Origin: Stenotrophomonas nitritireducens
GTDB taxonomy: Bacteria > Pseudomonadota > Gammaproteobacteria > Xanthomonadales > Xanthomonadaceae
Assembly: GCF_001700965.1 (NCBI RefSeq)
Contig: NZ_CP016756.1
Span: forward strand, 1,984,001 to 2,048,000
Length of the DNA stretch: 64,000 bases
Direction of reading: 5' to 3'
Shown here: piece by piece, positions 39,787-51,671 of the stretch
Layout of the letters: each line of letters begins with the position of its first letter
Position numbering within the stretch: position 1 is the first letter of the stretch
Program-made: the position numbers and the translations under genes
Notes under the pieces: model-generated
Told to the model about the DNA's origin: nothing
Databases searched by the model: none
The model's input: the letters and a program-made list of their open reading frames with translations, nothing else

Positions 39787-42486
39787 CTAGCTCTTACCTA
39801 CCGGCAGCGTCACATTCATGATGGTCGAGTCATCAGGGTCGGCCTTCACCTTGAAGCCCAGGCTCTGGCACATGGCCAGCATGGTGCTGTTCTCGCGCAG
39901 CACCTGCCCTTCCACCATGTTCAGGCCCAGCCAGCCGGCGTACTCGATCATGATCTGCATCAGCTTCCAGCCGATGCCATGGCCCTTCAGGTCCGAGCGG
40001 ATCAGGATGCCGTACTCGCCGCGGTTGTAATCGGCATCGGCATGCAGGCGTACCGCGCCGAGCATTTCACCGGTCTTCGGATCGATTGCCACCAATGCGA
40101 TCGAGCGGGCGTAATCGAGCTGGGTGAGGCGGGCGATGAACTCGTGGCTGAAATGCTTCACCGACTGGAAGAAGCGCAGGCGCAGGTCGTCATCGGTGAC
40201 ACGGGCGAAGAACGCGCGGAACAGGCCGTCGTCCTCCGGCCGCACCGGGCGGATGAAGGCCTTGCCGCCGTCGGACAAATCAATCGTGCGCTCCCACTCG
40301 GTGGGATACGGGAAGATCGCAAAACGCGGATGGCCGCGGCCCTTGTGCAGGCGCTTGACCGGGGTGATCGCGATGCGTGCATCCAGCGCGACCACGCCGT
40401 GGCGGTCGGCCAGCAGCGGATTGAGATCCAGCGTGCGGATTTCCGGAATATCCGCCGCCAGCTGCGCCAGTTTGACCAGCACCATCGCCACCGCACGTTC
40501 ATCCGCCGCCGGCACGTCGCCATAGGCCTTGAGGATGCGCGAAACGCGGGTGCGGCCAATCACTTCATGGGCCAGGCGCAGGTCCAGCGGCGGCAGTGCC
40601 AGGGTCTTGTCGTCGATCACTTCCACCGCGGTGCCACCACGGCCAAACACCACTACCGGCCCGAATACCGGGTCGTCGGCAATGCCGGCGATCAGCTCGC
40701 GTGCCTTGGGCCGGGTCAGGCTGGGCTGTACCAGCACGCCTTCGATACGGGCCTGCGGGCGCTGCTCGCGGGCGCGCTGCAGGATGGCGGTGGCGGCAGC
40801 CTGCACCGCACGCAGGCTGCTCAGGTTCAAGCGCACGCCATCGACTTCGGATTTGTGCGGGATGTCCGGCGAGAAAATCTTCACCGCCACGCTCATGCCC
40901 TGCTCCAGCAACGGCTGCGCCAGATCCATGGCCTCGTGCGGATCACGCGCGACCATCACTTCCAGCGTCGGGATGCCGTAGGCCTGCAGCAGCTTGTGGG
41001 TTGCCACCGGGTCCAGCCATTGCTGATCGTTGGCCAAGGCCGCCTCCACCAGCGCGCGCGCGGCCGGCACATCCACCACGAAATCCGCTGGCAGGCTGGG
41101 CGGGGTTTCCATCAACGCGGCCTGCGCCTCGCGGTAGCGCACCAGATGCTGGAAGCCGCGCACGGCTTCGGCTTCGGTGGGATAGGTGGGTACGCGTGCG
41201 GTATTGAGGGTGACCGTGGCGCGGTCGTCGTTGCCCAGCCATACCGCGAACACCGGCTTGTCGCGCAGTTGCCGGGAGCGCTGCCCCAGGGTGGTGGTCA
41301 GCGCCTGCGCGGCTTCGGCGGAAGAAGTGAACGCGGTAGGCACGTTGATCACCAGCACCGCGTCGTTGGCATCATCGGACAGCAATGCCTCGATCGCGGC
41401 GGCATAACGGCCGCCATCGGCGTCGACCACGATGTCGACCGGGTTGTCGCGCGACCAGCCCTGCGGCAAGGCCTTGTCCAGCTGCGCGACGGTGGCCGGT
41501 GACAGATCCGCCAGGCTGCCGCCCAAGGCCTGCAGCTGGTCCACCGCGAGCCGGCCGACACCGCCACCATTGCTGAGGATGGCCAACCGGCGACCGGGGA
41601 AGGTACCGAGCCGGCCCAGCGTTTCGGCGGCGGTGAACAGCTCGTCCAGCGCATTCACGCGCAACAGGCCGGCGCGATTGAAGGCCGCGCCGTAGACCGC
41701 ATCGGAATCGGCCAGGGCCTGCGAATGGGTGGTGACCACATCGCCATTGCCGCGCGGTTTGCGCCCGGATTTGACCACCACCACCGGCTTGGCACGGGCA
41801 GCGGCGCGCGCGGCTGACATGAACTTGCGCGCATCGCTGATCTGGTCGACATACAGCAGGATGGCGCGGGTGCGGTAGTCGCTGGCGAAGTAGTCGAGCA
41901 GATCGCCGAAGTCGACATCCAGCGCATCGCCCAGCGACACCACCGCCGAGAAACCCACCGAACGTGCCACGCCCCATTCCACCAGCGCGGCAGCAATCGC
42001 GCTGGATTCGGAAATCAACGCCAGATCGCCGGCCTGCGGCGTATGTGCGGCGATGCTGGCATTGAGCCGGGCATGCGGGGCGATGACGCCCAGGCAATGC
42101 GGGCCGAGCACGCGCATGCCCTTGGGTCGCGCCGCGGCTTCCACCTGCGCGGCCAACGAGCCGGGGCCCTTGCCCAAGCCGGAAGTGAGAATGATGGCCG
42201 CTGCCACGCCCAGTTCGGCGGCCTGGCTTACGACCTGCGGCAGCAGGCTTGCCGGCACCGTGATGACCACCAGATCCGGGATCCACGGCAGGTCCTTGAG
42301 CTTCTTGACCGTGCGCATGCCGTCGATTTCGGCGTAGCGCGGGCTGACCCAACCGATCTGCCCGGCGAAGCCACCGGCACGCAGGTTGCGGATCACCGCG
42401 CGGCCGGCGGAGCGATCGCGCGGGCTGCCGCCAACCACGGCCACCGAGCGGGGGCGGAATACGGTCTGCAGGTGATAGGTGCTCAT
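39787..42486 (-). CDS. Acyl-CoA synthetase (NDP-forming)/GNAT fusion, PatZ/YfiQ-like protein acetyltransferase
   Basis: Protein of 899 residues with the layout of E. coli PatZ: a CoA-binding/ligase part at the N-terminus (RPRSVAVVGGSPRD; the GPHCLGVIAPHARLN active-site region), an ATP-grasp part in the middle (GVLVQPSLTRPKARELIAG; GPVVVFGRGGTAVE) and a C-terminal GNAT domain from about 730 (YGILIRSDLKGHGIGWKLM binds acetyl-CoA). Such enzymes acetylate lysines of metabolic proteins, including acetyl-CoA synthetase. Whether the synthetase half is active cannot be told. Confidence 0.92.
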   Translation of the reverse strand: MSTYHLQTVFRPRSVAVVGGSPRDRSAGRAVIRNLRAGGFAGQIGWVSPRYAEIDGMRTVKKLKDLPWIPDLVVITVPASLLPQVVSQAAELGVAAAIILTSGLGKGPGSLAAQVEAAARPKGMRVLGPHCLGVIAPHARLNASIAAHTPQAGDLALISESSAIAAALVEWGVARSVGFSAVVSLGDALDVDFGDLLDYFASDYRTRAILLYVDQISDARKFMSAARAAARAKPVVVVKSGRKPRGNGDVVTTHSQALADSDAVYGAAFNRAGLLRVNALDELFTAAETLGRLGTFPGRRLAILSNGGGVGRLAVDQLQALGGSLADLSPATVAQLDKALPQGWSRDNPVDIVVDADGGRYAAAIEALLSDDANDAVLVINVPTAFTSSAEAAQALTTTLGQRSRQLRDKPVFAVWLGNDDRATVTLNTARVPTYPTEAEAVRGFQHLVRYREAQAALMETPPSLPADFVVDVPAARALVEAALANDQQWLDPVATHKLLQAYGIPTLEVMVARDPHEAMDLAQPLLEQGMSVAVKIFSPDIPHKSEVDGVRLNLSSLRAVQAAATAILQRAREQRPQARIEGVLVQPSLTRPKARELIAGIADDPVFGPVVVFGRGGTAVEVIDDKTLALPPLDLRLAHEVIGRTRVSRILKAYGDVPAADERAVAMVLVKLAQLAADIPEIRTLDLNPLLADRHGVVALDARIAITPVKRLHKGRGHPRFAIFPYPTEWERTIDLSDGGKAFIRPVRPEDDGLFRAFFARVTDDDLRLRFFQSVKHFSHEFIARLTQLDYARSIALVAIDPKTGEMLGAVRLHADADYNRGEYGILIRSDLKGHGIGWKLMQIMIEYAGWLGLNMVEGQVLRENSTMLAMCQSLGFKVKADPDDSTIMNVTLPVGKS

Positions 42487-42608
42487 TGCGACGCCTGTTG
42501 CGGGTACCGGCTCAAAGGTACACGGCTGGCGCGCGCGGCGGGCTGCGTTGGATCAAAGTGTGGGGCGTTTGGGGCGTTTGCTTGGGAGCGACCTTGGTTG
42601 CTGCGAAG

Positions 42609-42735
42609 AGCCCCCTCCCCGGCCCTCCCCTTGGCTGACGCCAAAAGGAGGGAGACAAGCTGCGGACTGGCAGCTGGCCGCCAACTGCCCCCTCCCTTTG
42701 CCGCAGGCAAGGGGAGGGTTGGGGAGGGGTGCGCT
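42609..42735. repeat. C/T-rich palindromic intergenic repeat, inverted pair
   Basis: CCCCCTCCCCGGCCCTCCCC...AAAAGGAGGGAG at 42610 and CCCCTCCCTTTGCCGC...GGGGAGGGTTGGGGAG at 42687, facing each other. Confidence 0.78.
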
Positions 42736-42755
42736 TGCGTTGATCTACGGGCAAA

Positions 42756-42783
42756 GCCCCTGCCGAGCATGGCTCGGCACTAC
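42756..42783. repeat. SMAG-like REP (inverted), 2 nt before mgtE stop
   Basis: GCCCCTGCCGAGCATGGC...GGCACTAC, reverse orientation of the GTAGTGCCGAGC element. Confidence 0.8.
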
Positions 42784-42785
42784 AG

Positions 42786-44156
42786 TTAGAGGAGCGTTCC
42801 GCCGAGGATCATCGCGGCGATGCTGAAATAGATCACCAGGCCGGTGACATCGACCAGGGTGGCCACGAACGGCGCCGAGGCGCTGGCCGGGTCGAAGCCC
42901 AGGCGCTTGAGCACGAACGGCAGCATCGAGCCGGACAGCGAGCCGAAGGTGACGATGCCGATCAGGGCCGCACCGATGGTCAGCGCCAGCAGCTTCCAGT
43001 GCTCGCCGTAGTCATGCAGGCCAGCCAGCTGCCAGATGGTGATGCGCACGATTGCCAGCAGGCCGAGAATCGCGCCCAGCACCACGCCGGTCGGCAACTC
43101 GCGCAGGGCCACCTTCCACCAGTCGCGCAGGCGCAGTTCGCGCAGCGCCAGCGAACGGATCAACAGCGATGTGGCCTGCGAACCCGAGTTGCCACCCGAG
43201 CTCATGATCAGCGGGATGAACAGGGTCAGCACCACCGCGCGGGCAAGCTCATCCTCGTAGTGCTGCATGGCGCTGGCGGTCAGCATCTCGCCCAGGAACA
43301 GCACGCTCAACCAGCCGGCGCGCTTGCGCAGCATCTCCAGGAAGCCGATCTGCATGTACGGCTTGTCCAGCGCCTCCACGCCGCCGAACTTGTGCACGTC
43401 CTCGGTGGATTCGTCGATCAGCGCGTCCAGGATGTCGTCGACGGTGACGATGCCCAGCATCTGCTGCTGTGCATCCACCACCGGGATTGCCAGAAGATCG
43501 TGGCGGCGGATCAGCTGCGCCACTTCTTCCTGGTCCAGCAGCGGGTCCACCGTCACCGGCGGGTTGACCTGCGCCACCGCCAGGATCGAATCCTCCGGTT
43601 CACCGGTGATCAAGCGCCGCATCGTCACCACCTGCAGCAGTTGCCGGCTGTGCGGGTCCAGCACGTAGATGGCGTAGACGGTCTCGCGGCTGCGCTCCAC
43701 CTCGCGGATGTGCTGCATGGTCTGCGCCACCGTCCAGTCCGCCGGCACGGCGACGAACTCGGTGGTCATCAAGGCACCGGCGGTATTGGGCGGGTAGCTC
43801 AGCAGCAGCTGGATGGAACGCCGTGCTTCCGGCGCCAGCAGCGGGATCAGCCGCGCACGCTCGGCGGCATCCAGCTCATGCACGATGTCGGTGGCACGGT
43901 CGTCGGCCATCAGCCCCAGCAACGCCGCCGCGCGGGTTGCCGGCAGGGCCGCGACCAGTTGCCCGGCACGCTGCAGTTCGGGCGCCTCCAGCAGCTTGAC
44001 CGCACGCGGCAACGGCGCTGCCGCCAACAGTTCAGCGGCGCGTGGCAGCGCCAGCGTGTTGAGGAATTCCACCGCGTCGGCGGTGTTGTAGTCTGCCAGG
44101 GGTGCGCTCAGGGTGGTTGCATCCACCACGGGGCGCAGGAGCTTCTTCTGATTCAT
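42786..44156 (-). CDS. mgtE: Magnesium transporter MgtE
   Basis: Protein of 456 residues: N-terminal MgtE helical domain (about 30-125), two CBS domains (about 130-260, MTTEFVAVPADWTV and TVDDILDALIDE), and a membrane domain of five helices (about 280-456) with the conserved SGGNSGSQATSLLIR pore region and PFVATLVDVTGLVIYF. CBS domains gate the channel by sensing cytosolic Mg2+. The ATG at 44156 is preferred over 44183. It is divergent from the KefB-like antiporter gene. Confidence 0.95.
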   Translation of the reverse strand: MNQKKLLRPVVDATTLSAPLADYNTADAVEFLNTLALPRAAELLAAAPLPRAVKLLEAPELQRAGQLVAALPATRAAALLGLMADDRATDIVHELDAAERARLIPLLAPEARRSIQLLLSYPPNTAGALMTTEFVAVPADWTVAQTMQHIREVERSRETVYAIYVLDPHSRQLLQVVTMRRLITGEPEDSILAVAQVNPPVTVDPLLDQEEVAQLIRRHDLLAIPVVDAQQQMLGIVTVDDILDALIDESTEDVHKFGGVEALDKPYMQIGFLEMLRKRAGWLSVLFLGEMLTASAMQHYEDELARAVVLTLFIPLIMSSGGNSGSQATSLLIRSLALRELRLRDWWKVALRELPTGVVLGAILGLLAIVRITIWQLAGLHDYGEHWKLLALTIGAALIGIVTFGSLSGSMLPFVLKRLGFDPASASAPFVATLVDVTGLVIYFSIAAMILGGTLL

Positions 44157-44458
44157 CGTGATTCGCCTGTTGCGGGTTGCCATTGCAACGCCAGCACGGG
44201 CGAACCGGCCTACTCAGGCCGCTGCCAGTGCTGGCGTCGAACAAGATCGACTTCTACTGTCGCTGGGCATGAGTTGGACTCCGGAAAGATGCTGCGCGGA
44301 CGTACCGGCAGCGGGGCGAGTCTGGTCCCGCACGGCGCCCGGGTCAACCCGTCCGGGCAGGACCGCAGGTTGCGGTTGGGCCGGCGTTCGCATTCGTTGA
44401 CGGCGCAGTCCGCATAATGGCGCCCGTCATCAATGGTTTTATCCAGGAGCACGGCAAG

Positions 44459-46270
44459 ATGCATGGCAGCGGTCTCGAACTGGCCTTGGTACTGCTGCTG
44501 GCCGCAGTGATCGCCGTGCCGGTGTTCAAGCGCTTCGGGCTGGGCGCAGTGCTGGGCTATCTGGCCGCCGGTGTGGTGCTGGGGCCGCATGTGCTGGGCT
44601 TCGTGCAGGACGCCGACCGCATCCTCAATGCCGCCGAGATCGGCGTGGTGATGCTGATGTTCGTGATCGGGCTGGAGTTGTCGCCCTCGCGGCTGATGGT
44701 GATGCGGCGGCCGGTGTTCGGCGCCGGCACGGTGCAGGTGCTGCTCAGTGCCGCGGTGCTGGGCGGGCTGTTGCTGCTGAATCATTTCTCGTGGAAGAGC
44801 GCGCTGGTGATCGGCACCGCGCTGGCCTTGTCGTCCACCGCGGTTGGCCTGCAGCTGCTGTCCGAGCACAAGGCACTCAATACCGATTACGGCCGGCTCG
44901 GCTTCGCCATCCTGCTGTTCCAGGATCTGGTCGCCATCCCCTTGTTGGCGGCCATTCCGCTGCTGGGCGGGGTCAAGAATGAAACCCTGAGCTGGCAGGA
45001 TGCGTCCATCGCCCTGGGCGCACTGATGCTGGTGATCGTGCTGGGCCGGCCCATGCTGCGCCAGCTGTTCAACATCGTCGCGCGCACCCGCATGCCGGAG
45101 GTATTCACGGCTACCGCCCTGCTGGTGGTGCTGGGCACGGCCTGGTTCATGGCCGAGGCCGGGCTCAGCGCCAGCCTGGGGGCATTCATCGCCGGTGTGC
45201 TGCTGGCCGATTCCGAGTTCCGGCATGAGATCGAATCGCAGATCGAGCCGTTCAAGGGCCTGCTGCTGGGCCTGTTCTTCATCGCCGTGGGCATGGGCAT
45301 CGACCTGAAGCGGGTTGCCGCCGAGCCGGAGATCATCGCCGCAGGCGTGGCCATCCTGCTGGCGGTGAAGTTCTCCCTGCTGGTGGTGCTGGGCCTGGCC
45401 GCGCGCATGTCGCTGCGCAATGCGCTGATGCTGGGCAGTGTGCTGTGGCTGGGCGGTGAGTTCGCCTTCGTGGTGTTCAACGAGGCCGAGCGCGCGCACC
45501 TGCTTGGGCGCATCAACCATGACCGGCTGGTGGCCATCGTCAGCGTGTCGATGGCGATCACCCCCTTGCTGCTGCTCGCCCTGCAGCGCTCGCTGCTGCT
45601 CAAGCCAGCCGCACCGCCGCCACAGCCCGCGCCGGACGAGACGCTGAAAGATGCCGGCGCGCAGCGGCCGCAGGTATTGATTGCCGGCATGGGCCGCTTC
45701 GGCCAGATCGTCGGCCGCCTGCTCACCGCGCAGCGCATTCCCTTCGTGGCCCTGGAAGCCGACCCGGACACGGTCAAGGACCTGCGCCGCTTCGGCAACC
45801 AGCTGTACTACGGCGACCCTACCCGCCCCGACCTGCTGCGGGCGGCCGGCGCCGAGCACATCCGCGTGTTCGTGATGGCGATGGATGACACCGACACCAA
45901 CCTGCGCGCAGTCCGGCTGGTGCGGCGCATGTATCCCTCCGCCACGGTGCTGGCGCGGGCTCGCAACCGCCAGCACGCCTGGAAACTGATGGACATGTCG
46001 GCCGAACCCTTCCGCGAGGTGTTCGGCTCCAGCCTGGAAGCCAGCGAACGCGTGCTCACCGCGCTGGGCATTCCAGAAAGCATTGCCCGCGATCATGTGC
46101 AGCGTTTCCGCGAACACGATGAAGCCCTGCTCAAGGCCCAGCACTTGGTCTACGACGATGAGGCGGCGGTGATGCAGACCTCGCGCGATGCCCGCGAAGA
46201 CCTGATGCACCTGTTCGAGGCCGATGCCAGCGACAGCACCACGGTGGCGCCTTCCAACGGCAAGGATTGA
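44459..46270 (+). CDS. Monovalent cation:proton antiporter-2 (KefB/KefC-like)
   Basis: Protein of 603 residues. The CPA2 membrane domain has about 12 helices (GLGAVLGYLAAGVVLGP, FVIGLELSPSRL, GTALALSSTAV, FQDLVAIPLLA), followed by a cytoplasmic RCK/TrkA-N domain (VLIAGMGRFGQIVGRLL, ...YYGDPTRPDLLRAAG). Members export K+ in exchange for H+, often in response to glutathione adducts. The start at 44459 follows AGGAG at normal spacing; an in-frame ATG at 44417 is possible. Regulation by NAD(H) or glutathione cannot be read from the sequence. Confidence 0.92.
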   Translation: MHGSGLELALVLLLAAVIAVPVFKRFGLGAVLGYLAAGVVLGPHVLGFVQDADRILNAAEIGVVMLMFVIGLELSPSRLMVMRRPVFGAGTVQVLLSAAVLGGLLLLNHFSWKSALVIGTALALSSTAVGLQLLSEHKALNTDYGRLGFAILLFQDLVAIPLLAAIPLLGGVKNETLSWQDASIALGALMLVIVLGRPMLRQLFNIVARTRMPEVFTATALLVVLGTAWFMAEAGLSASLGAFIAGVLLADSEFRHEIESQIEPFKGLLLGLFFIAVGMGIDLKRVAAEPEIIAAGVAILLAVKFSLLVVLGLAARMSLRNALMLGSVLWLGGEFAFVVFNEAERAHLLGRINHDRLVAIVSVSMAITPLLLLALQRSLLLKPAAPPPQPAPDETLKDAGAQRPQVLIAGMGRFGQIVGRLLTAQRIPFVALEADPDTVKDLRRFGNQLYYGDPTRPDLLRAAGAEHIRVFVMAMDDTDTNLRAVRLVRRMYPSATVLARARNRQHAWKLMDMSAEPFREVFGSSLEASERVLTALGIPESIARDHVQRFREHDEALLKAQHLVYDDEAAVMQTSRDAREDLMHLFEADASDSTTVAPSNGKD

Positions 46271-46290
46271 GCTGCGGCCTTTTTGTTCTT

Positions 46291-46387
46291 GTAGGAGCGG
46301 CGTAAGCCGCGAAGCCGCCGCACCATCAGGTAGCGAAGACACCACAGCCTTCAGCAATATCAGCTTCGCGGCTTACGCCGCTCCTAC
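46291..46387. repeat. Inverted pair of the GTAGGAGCGGCGTAAGCCGC REP family
   Basis: One copy forward at 46291 and one reverse ending at 46387 flank about 45 nt, forming a large inverted repeat between two convergent genes. Confidence 0.85.
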
Positions 46388-46391
46388 AGGA

Positions 46392-46419
46392 ACAAAGGGC
46401 GCCTTGCGGCGCCCTTTGT
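46392..46419. terminator. Bidirectional intrinsic terminator, 12-bp stem
   Basis: ACAAAGGGCGCC, loop TTGC, GGCGCCCTTTGT. Lies 2 nt beyond the stop of the DUF885 gene, between it and the antiporter gene. Confidence 0.78.
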
Positions 46420-46421
46420 GC

Positions 46422-48218
46422 TTACTTGCGGCGCTGGGCCGGTACAAAGACCTCGTTGACCGCGGCGGCCAGCTGATCCGGCGGCAACAGGCCCTGGTCC
46501 AGCAGGAAGTTGTTGAAGGCCAGGCGGTCGAACTTGTCGCCCAGTGCCAGCTCGGTCTGCATGCGCAGTTCCATGATCCGCGTATAGCCGTAGAAATAGC
46601 TGCAGGCCTGGCCCGGCGAACGCACGGTGTAACGGTCCAGTTCCTGCGTGGCCATGGCCTCGGACAGACCCACACCTTCGATCAGCACCTTGCGTGCGCG
46701 CTCACGGTCGGTCTGGCCCAGGTTGAGCGCCGGGTCCAGCATGGCGCGGGCGGCGCGCAGCAGGCGGAACTGCAGGGCGATCATCTGCCCGTCCAGCGGC
46801 TCGAACGGCACCATCTCGGCTTCGGCATACAGCGCCCAGCCTTCCACGTTGACCGAGTTGAACGCGAACATGGTGCGCGCCAGCGAGATGCCGCGCTCCA
46901 CCATCGCCGCGAACTGCAGGTCGTGGCCGGGGCGGCCTTCGTGGGCGCTCAGCGTCCATGCCGCCGAGCCGAAGTTGAAGTCGTCGTACTGCGCCTTCTC
47001 GCCCGAGGCCGGATTGCCCAGCGGCAGCACGAACGTGCCCTGCTGCCCGGTGTTGCCGACCAGCGGTGCCGGCAGGTAATGCGGTGCCGGCGAGGCGGCG
47101 CTTTCGGCCTCGCTGCCCAGCCGCATCTGCAGCGGGCGCTGCGGCACATCGACGATGCCCTGCTTGCGGATGATCGGATCGATCGCATCGATGACGCCGC
47201 GGTAATGCGATTCGAGCTGGTCGTTGCCGATCTTGTCCTGCTTCAGCGCGCGGATCACCGCGATGTAGTCGGTGTTGTCGGCAACCTTCAAGCCCTTGGC
47301 CTGCACCACCAGCGGCGCCAGCTGGCGCATCATCGCGCGGGTTTCCATGTATTCAAGCTGGGCGCGCTGCATCAGCAGGGCCGGGTCGATATCCACGCCC
47401 ACTTCCTTGAGCTGGAAGGCATACAGCTCGGCCGGCAGGCGGTTGTCGGTGCGCGCCTTGGGCAGCACTTCCTTGCTGGTCCAGGCGATGTAGTCCTTCA
47501 TCTGCGTGGACAGCGCGGCCAGCGAGGCATCGGCGCCGTCGATCTTGTATTTGGCGAACAGCTTGCCGATGCCGGCGATATAGGTATCGACATTGGCCAA
47601 GGCCTGATCGACTTCAATCTTGGTCGGCTGCAGCAGGTTGGGCGTGCCGCTCTTTTCCTCGTAACGCTGGCGCGCCAGGGTGGCCAGCGGCTGCGTGCCT
47701 GGTGCCTTGCCGAGGTAAGCATCGAGCCGATCCAGCGCCTTGGCCCGGCGCGCTTCGGGCACCTGGTCGGACAGCAGGCCGTTGATGCCGCCAAACACGG
47801 TCTGCGGCACATCCATCCACGGCATCAGGTGTTGTTCGTTGAGGGTACTGCTTTCGATGTTGCGCTCGGCCGCGCCGATCATGATCTGCAGGTCCTGGCG
47901 CAGGTTGGGATCGCGCTCGACCTGCAGCTTCTCGCGTAGCTGGTCGCGCGCCTTGTTCATGGCGGCGCGGTAGCGCGCGGCGTTGTCCGGCCCCAGGTCG
48001 ACGACCTTGTCGTCATAGCCGGGCACGCCAAAGAAGCTGGTCATCTCAGGCTGGAACGGTGCCTGCGCCTGCAGCAGGATCTGCGCCAGCTCGTTGCTGC
48101 GCGCAACCCAGGCCGGGGCGGCGGGAGTGGTCTTGGTCGTTGCGGGTGCGGCGGCGGTTGCGGTGAGCGGCAGCGGTGCGGCCAGGGCAAGGGCGACGGC
48201 GAGAACGAGAGGCTTCAT
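46422..48218 (-). CDS. Exported DUF885 family protein (putative metallohydrolase)
   Basis: Protein of 598 residues with a signal peptide (MKPLVLAVALALAAPLPLTATA). DUF885 covers most of the mature protein; the HEGRPGHDLQ motif resembles the zinc-binding HExxPGH of metallocarboxypeptidase-like relatives. The substrate is unknown; exported peptide hydrolysis is a reasonable guess. Confidence 0.9.
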   Translation of the reverse strand: MKPLVLAVALALAAPLPLTATAAAPATTKTTPAAPAWVARSNELAQILLQAQAPFQPEMTSFFGVPGYDDKVVDLGPDNAARYRAAMNKARDQLREKLQVERDPNLRQDLQIMIGAAERNIESSTLNEQHLMPWMDVPQTVFGGINGLLSDQVPEARRAKALDRLDAYLGKAPGTQPLATLARQRYEEKSGTPNLLQPTKIEVDQALANVDTYIAGIGKLFAKYKIDGADASLAALSTQMKDYIAWTSKEVLPKARTDNRLPAELYAFQLKEVGVDIDPALLMQRAQLEYMETRAMMRQLAPLVVQAKGLKVADNTDYIAVIRALKQDKIGNDQLESHYRGVIDAIDPIIRKQGIVDVPQRPLQMRLGSEAESAASPAPHYLPAPLVGNTGQQGTFVLPLGNPASGEKAQYDDFNFGSAAWTLSAHEGRPGHDLQFAAMVERGISLARTMFAFNSVNVEGWALYAEAEMVPFEPLDGQMIALQFRLLRAARAMLDPALNLGQTDRERARKVLIEGVGLSEAMATQELDRYTVRSPGQACSYFYGYTRIMELRMQTELALGDKFDRLAFNNFLLDQGLLPPDQLAAAVNEVFVPAQRRK

Positions 48219-48573
48219 GGGCAGCTCCGGATGGGATGCGCTGACCGTACGCAGTCACCGCCGGGGCGGCAAGGGTAGGAAGTGGGGGTTGGGCCGGATT
48301 GGAAATTCGGGGTTGGGGCAGGAGCAACAGCTAGGAGCACCCCTCCCCAGCCCTCCCCTTCGCTTCGCGAAAGGGAGGGGGCGCAACTTACCTCTCCCCG
48401 GCCCTCCCCTTGGCCTTCGGCAAAGGGAGGGAGACAAGCGGCAGCTCAGCGCGCTCGCAGGTTGTCGCGAACAGCCCTCTCCCTTTGCCGAAGGCAAGGG
48501 GAGGGTTGGGGAGGAGTGCTTTTCGCGTTGACCTGCGACCACCCTCACCCGTCGATCACAAAAACAAAGCGAC
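48219..48573. repeat. Intergenic region filled with C/T-rich palindromic repeats
   Basis: Three copies between 48338 and 48518: CACCCCTCCCCAGCCCTCCC..., CCTCTCCCCGGCCCTCCC... and an inverted CCCTCTCCCTTTGCCG...GGGGAGGGTTGGGGAGG. No gene or terminator recognised otherwise. Confidence 0.75.
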
Positions 48574-50802
<2,229 letters not shown>

Positions 50803-50871
50803 TTACCTGTCGGGGACAGCACGGATCGGGCCATCCTAGCCGAGCCCCGCCCGGACCGCCCCTGCCGTCAG

Positions 50872-51564
50872 TCAGTCACGCTTGCCGAACAGCAGGCGCT
50901 TCTCCTCATCGCTGAGCGACTGCCCGGCCTGCGGATTGACTGTCGGACCTACCGCATAGGCGCGCTGCGTGGCCGGGCGCGCGGCAATGGCCTGGTGCCA
51001 GCGGCGCAGGTGCGGGAACGCATCGAAATCCACCGGCAGCTTGGCGTAGGCGCCAATCCACGGGTAACTGGCCATATCGGCGATGCCGTAGTCCTCACCA
51101 CCCAGATAAGCGCTCTCGGACAGGCGCTTGTCCATCACCCGGTGCAGGCGCCGCACCTCGCTGTCATAGCGCTCGATGGCGTAGGGGATGCGCTCGGGCG
51201 CATAGACGTTGAAATGGCCCATCTGCCCGCTCATCGGGCCCAGCCCGCCCATCTGCCAGAACAGCCACTCCAGGGTGGCGGCGCGGCCACGCACATCGGC
51301 AGGAATGAAGCGGCCGGTCTTCTCGGCCAGGTACAGCAGGATCGCGCCGGACTCGAACACGCTCAGCGGCGCACCGCCATCGGCCGGGGCATGGTCGACG
51401 ATGGCCGGCATCTTGTTGTTCGGCGAAATGGCCAGGAATTCCGGCAGGAACTGGTCGCCCTTGCCGATGTTGACCGGGTGGACGCGGTATTCCAGGCCCG
51501 CTTCCTCCAGGAACAGGGTGATCTTGTGGCCATTGGGGGTGGGCCAGTAATAAAGGTCGATCAT
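50872..51564 (-). CDS. yfcG: YfcG-like glutathione S-transferase (disulfide-bond reductase)
   Basis: Protein of 230 residues that follows E. coli YfcG closely: IDLYYWPTPNGHKITLFLEEA, the ISPNNKMPAIVDHAPADGG thioredoxin-like part and ESGAILLYLAEKTGRF, then the helical C-terminal domain (LEWLFWQMGGLGPMSGQMGHF). YfcG reduces disulfides with bound glutathione rather than acting as a classical transferase. It has no close operon partner. Confidence 0.92.
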   Translation of the reverse strand: MIDLYYWPTPNGHKITLFLEEAGLEYRVHPVNIGKGDQFLPEFLAISPNNKMPAIVDHAPADGGAPLSVFESGAILLYLAEKTGRFIPADVRGRAATLEWLFWQMGGLGPMSGQMGHFNVYAPERIPYAIERYDSEVRRLHRVMDKRLSESAYLGGEDYGIADMASYPWIGAYAKLPVDFDAFPHLRRWHQAIAARPATQRAYAVGPTVNPQAGQSLSDEEKRLLFGKRD

Positions 51565-51671
51565 GAATACGCCTCTGCAGAACCATCCTCAGGGGCCCCT
51601 ACGGTAGCCGCTTGGCAGCCTTCCGGGCGACCGGTAACCTCCCCTCTTTCCGCAACGCACCATCCTTCCCA

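Noticed and set aside
39481..41502. 673-codon plus-strand frame opposite the PatZ-like gene
   Set aside because: GC-driven antisense frame; the minus-strand gene has clear domains throughout.
44157..44458. Magnesium riboswitch before mgtE
   Set aside because: Looked for a structured leader in the divergent mgtE/antiporter region. Some GC-rich hairpins exist, but no pattern I can match to a known Mg2+ riboswitch.
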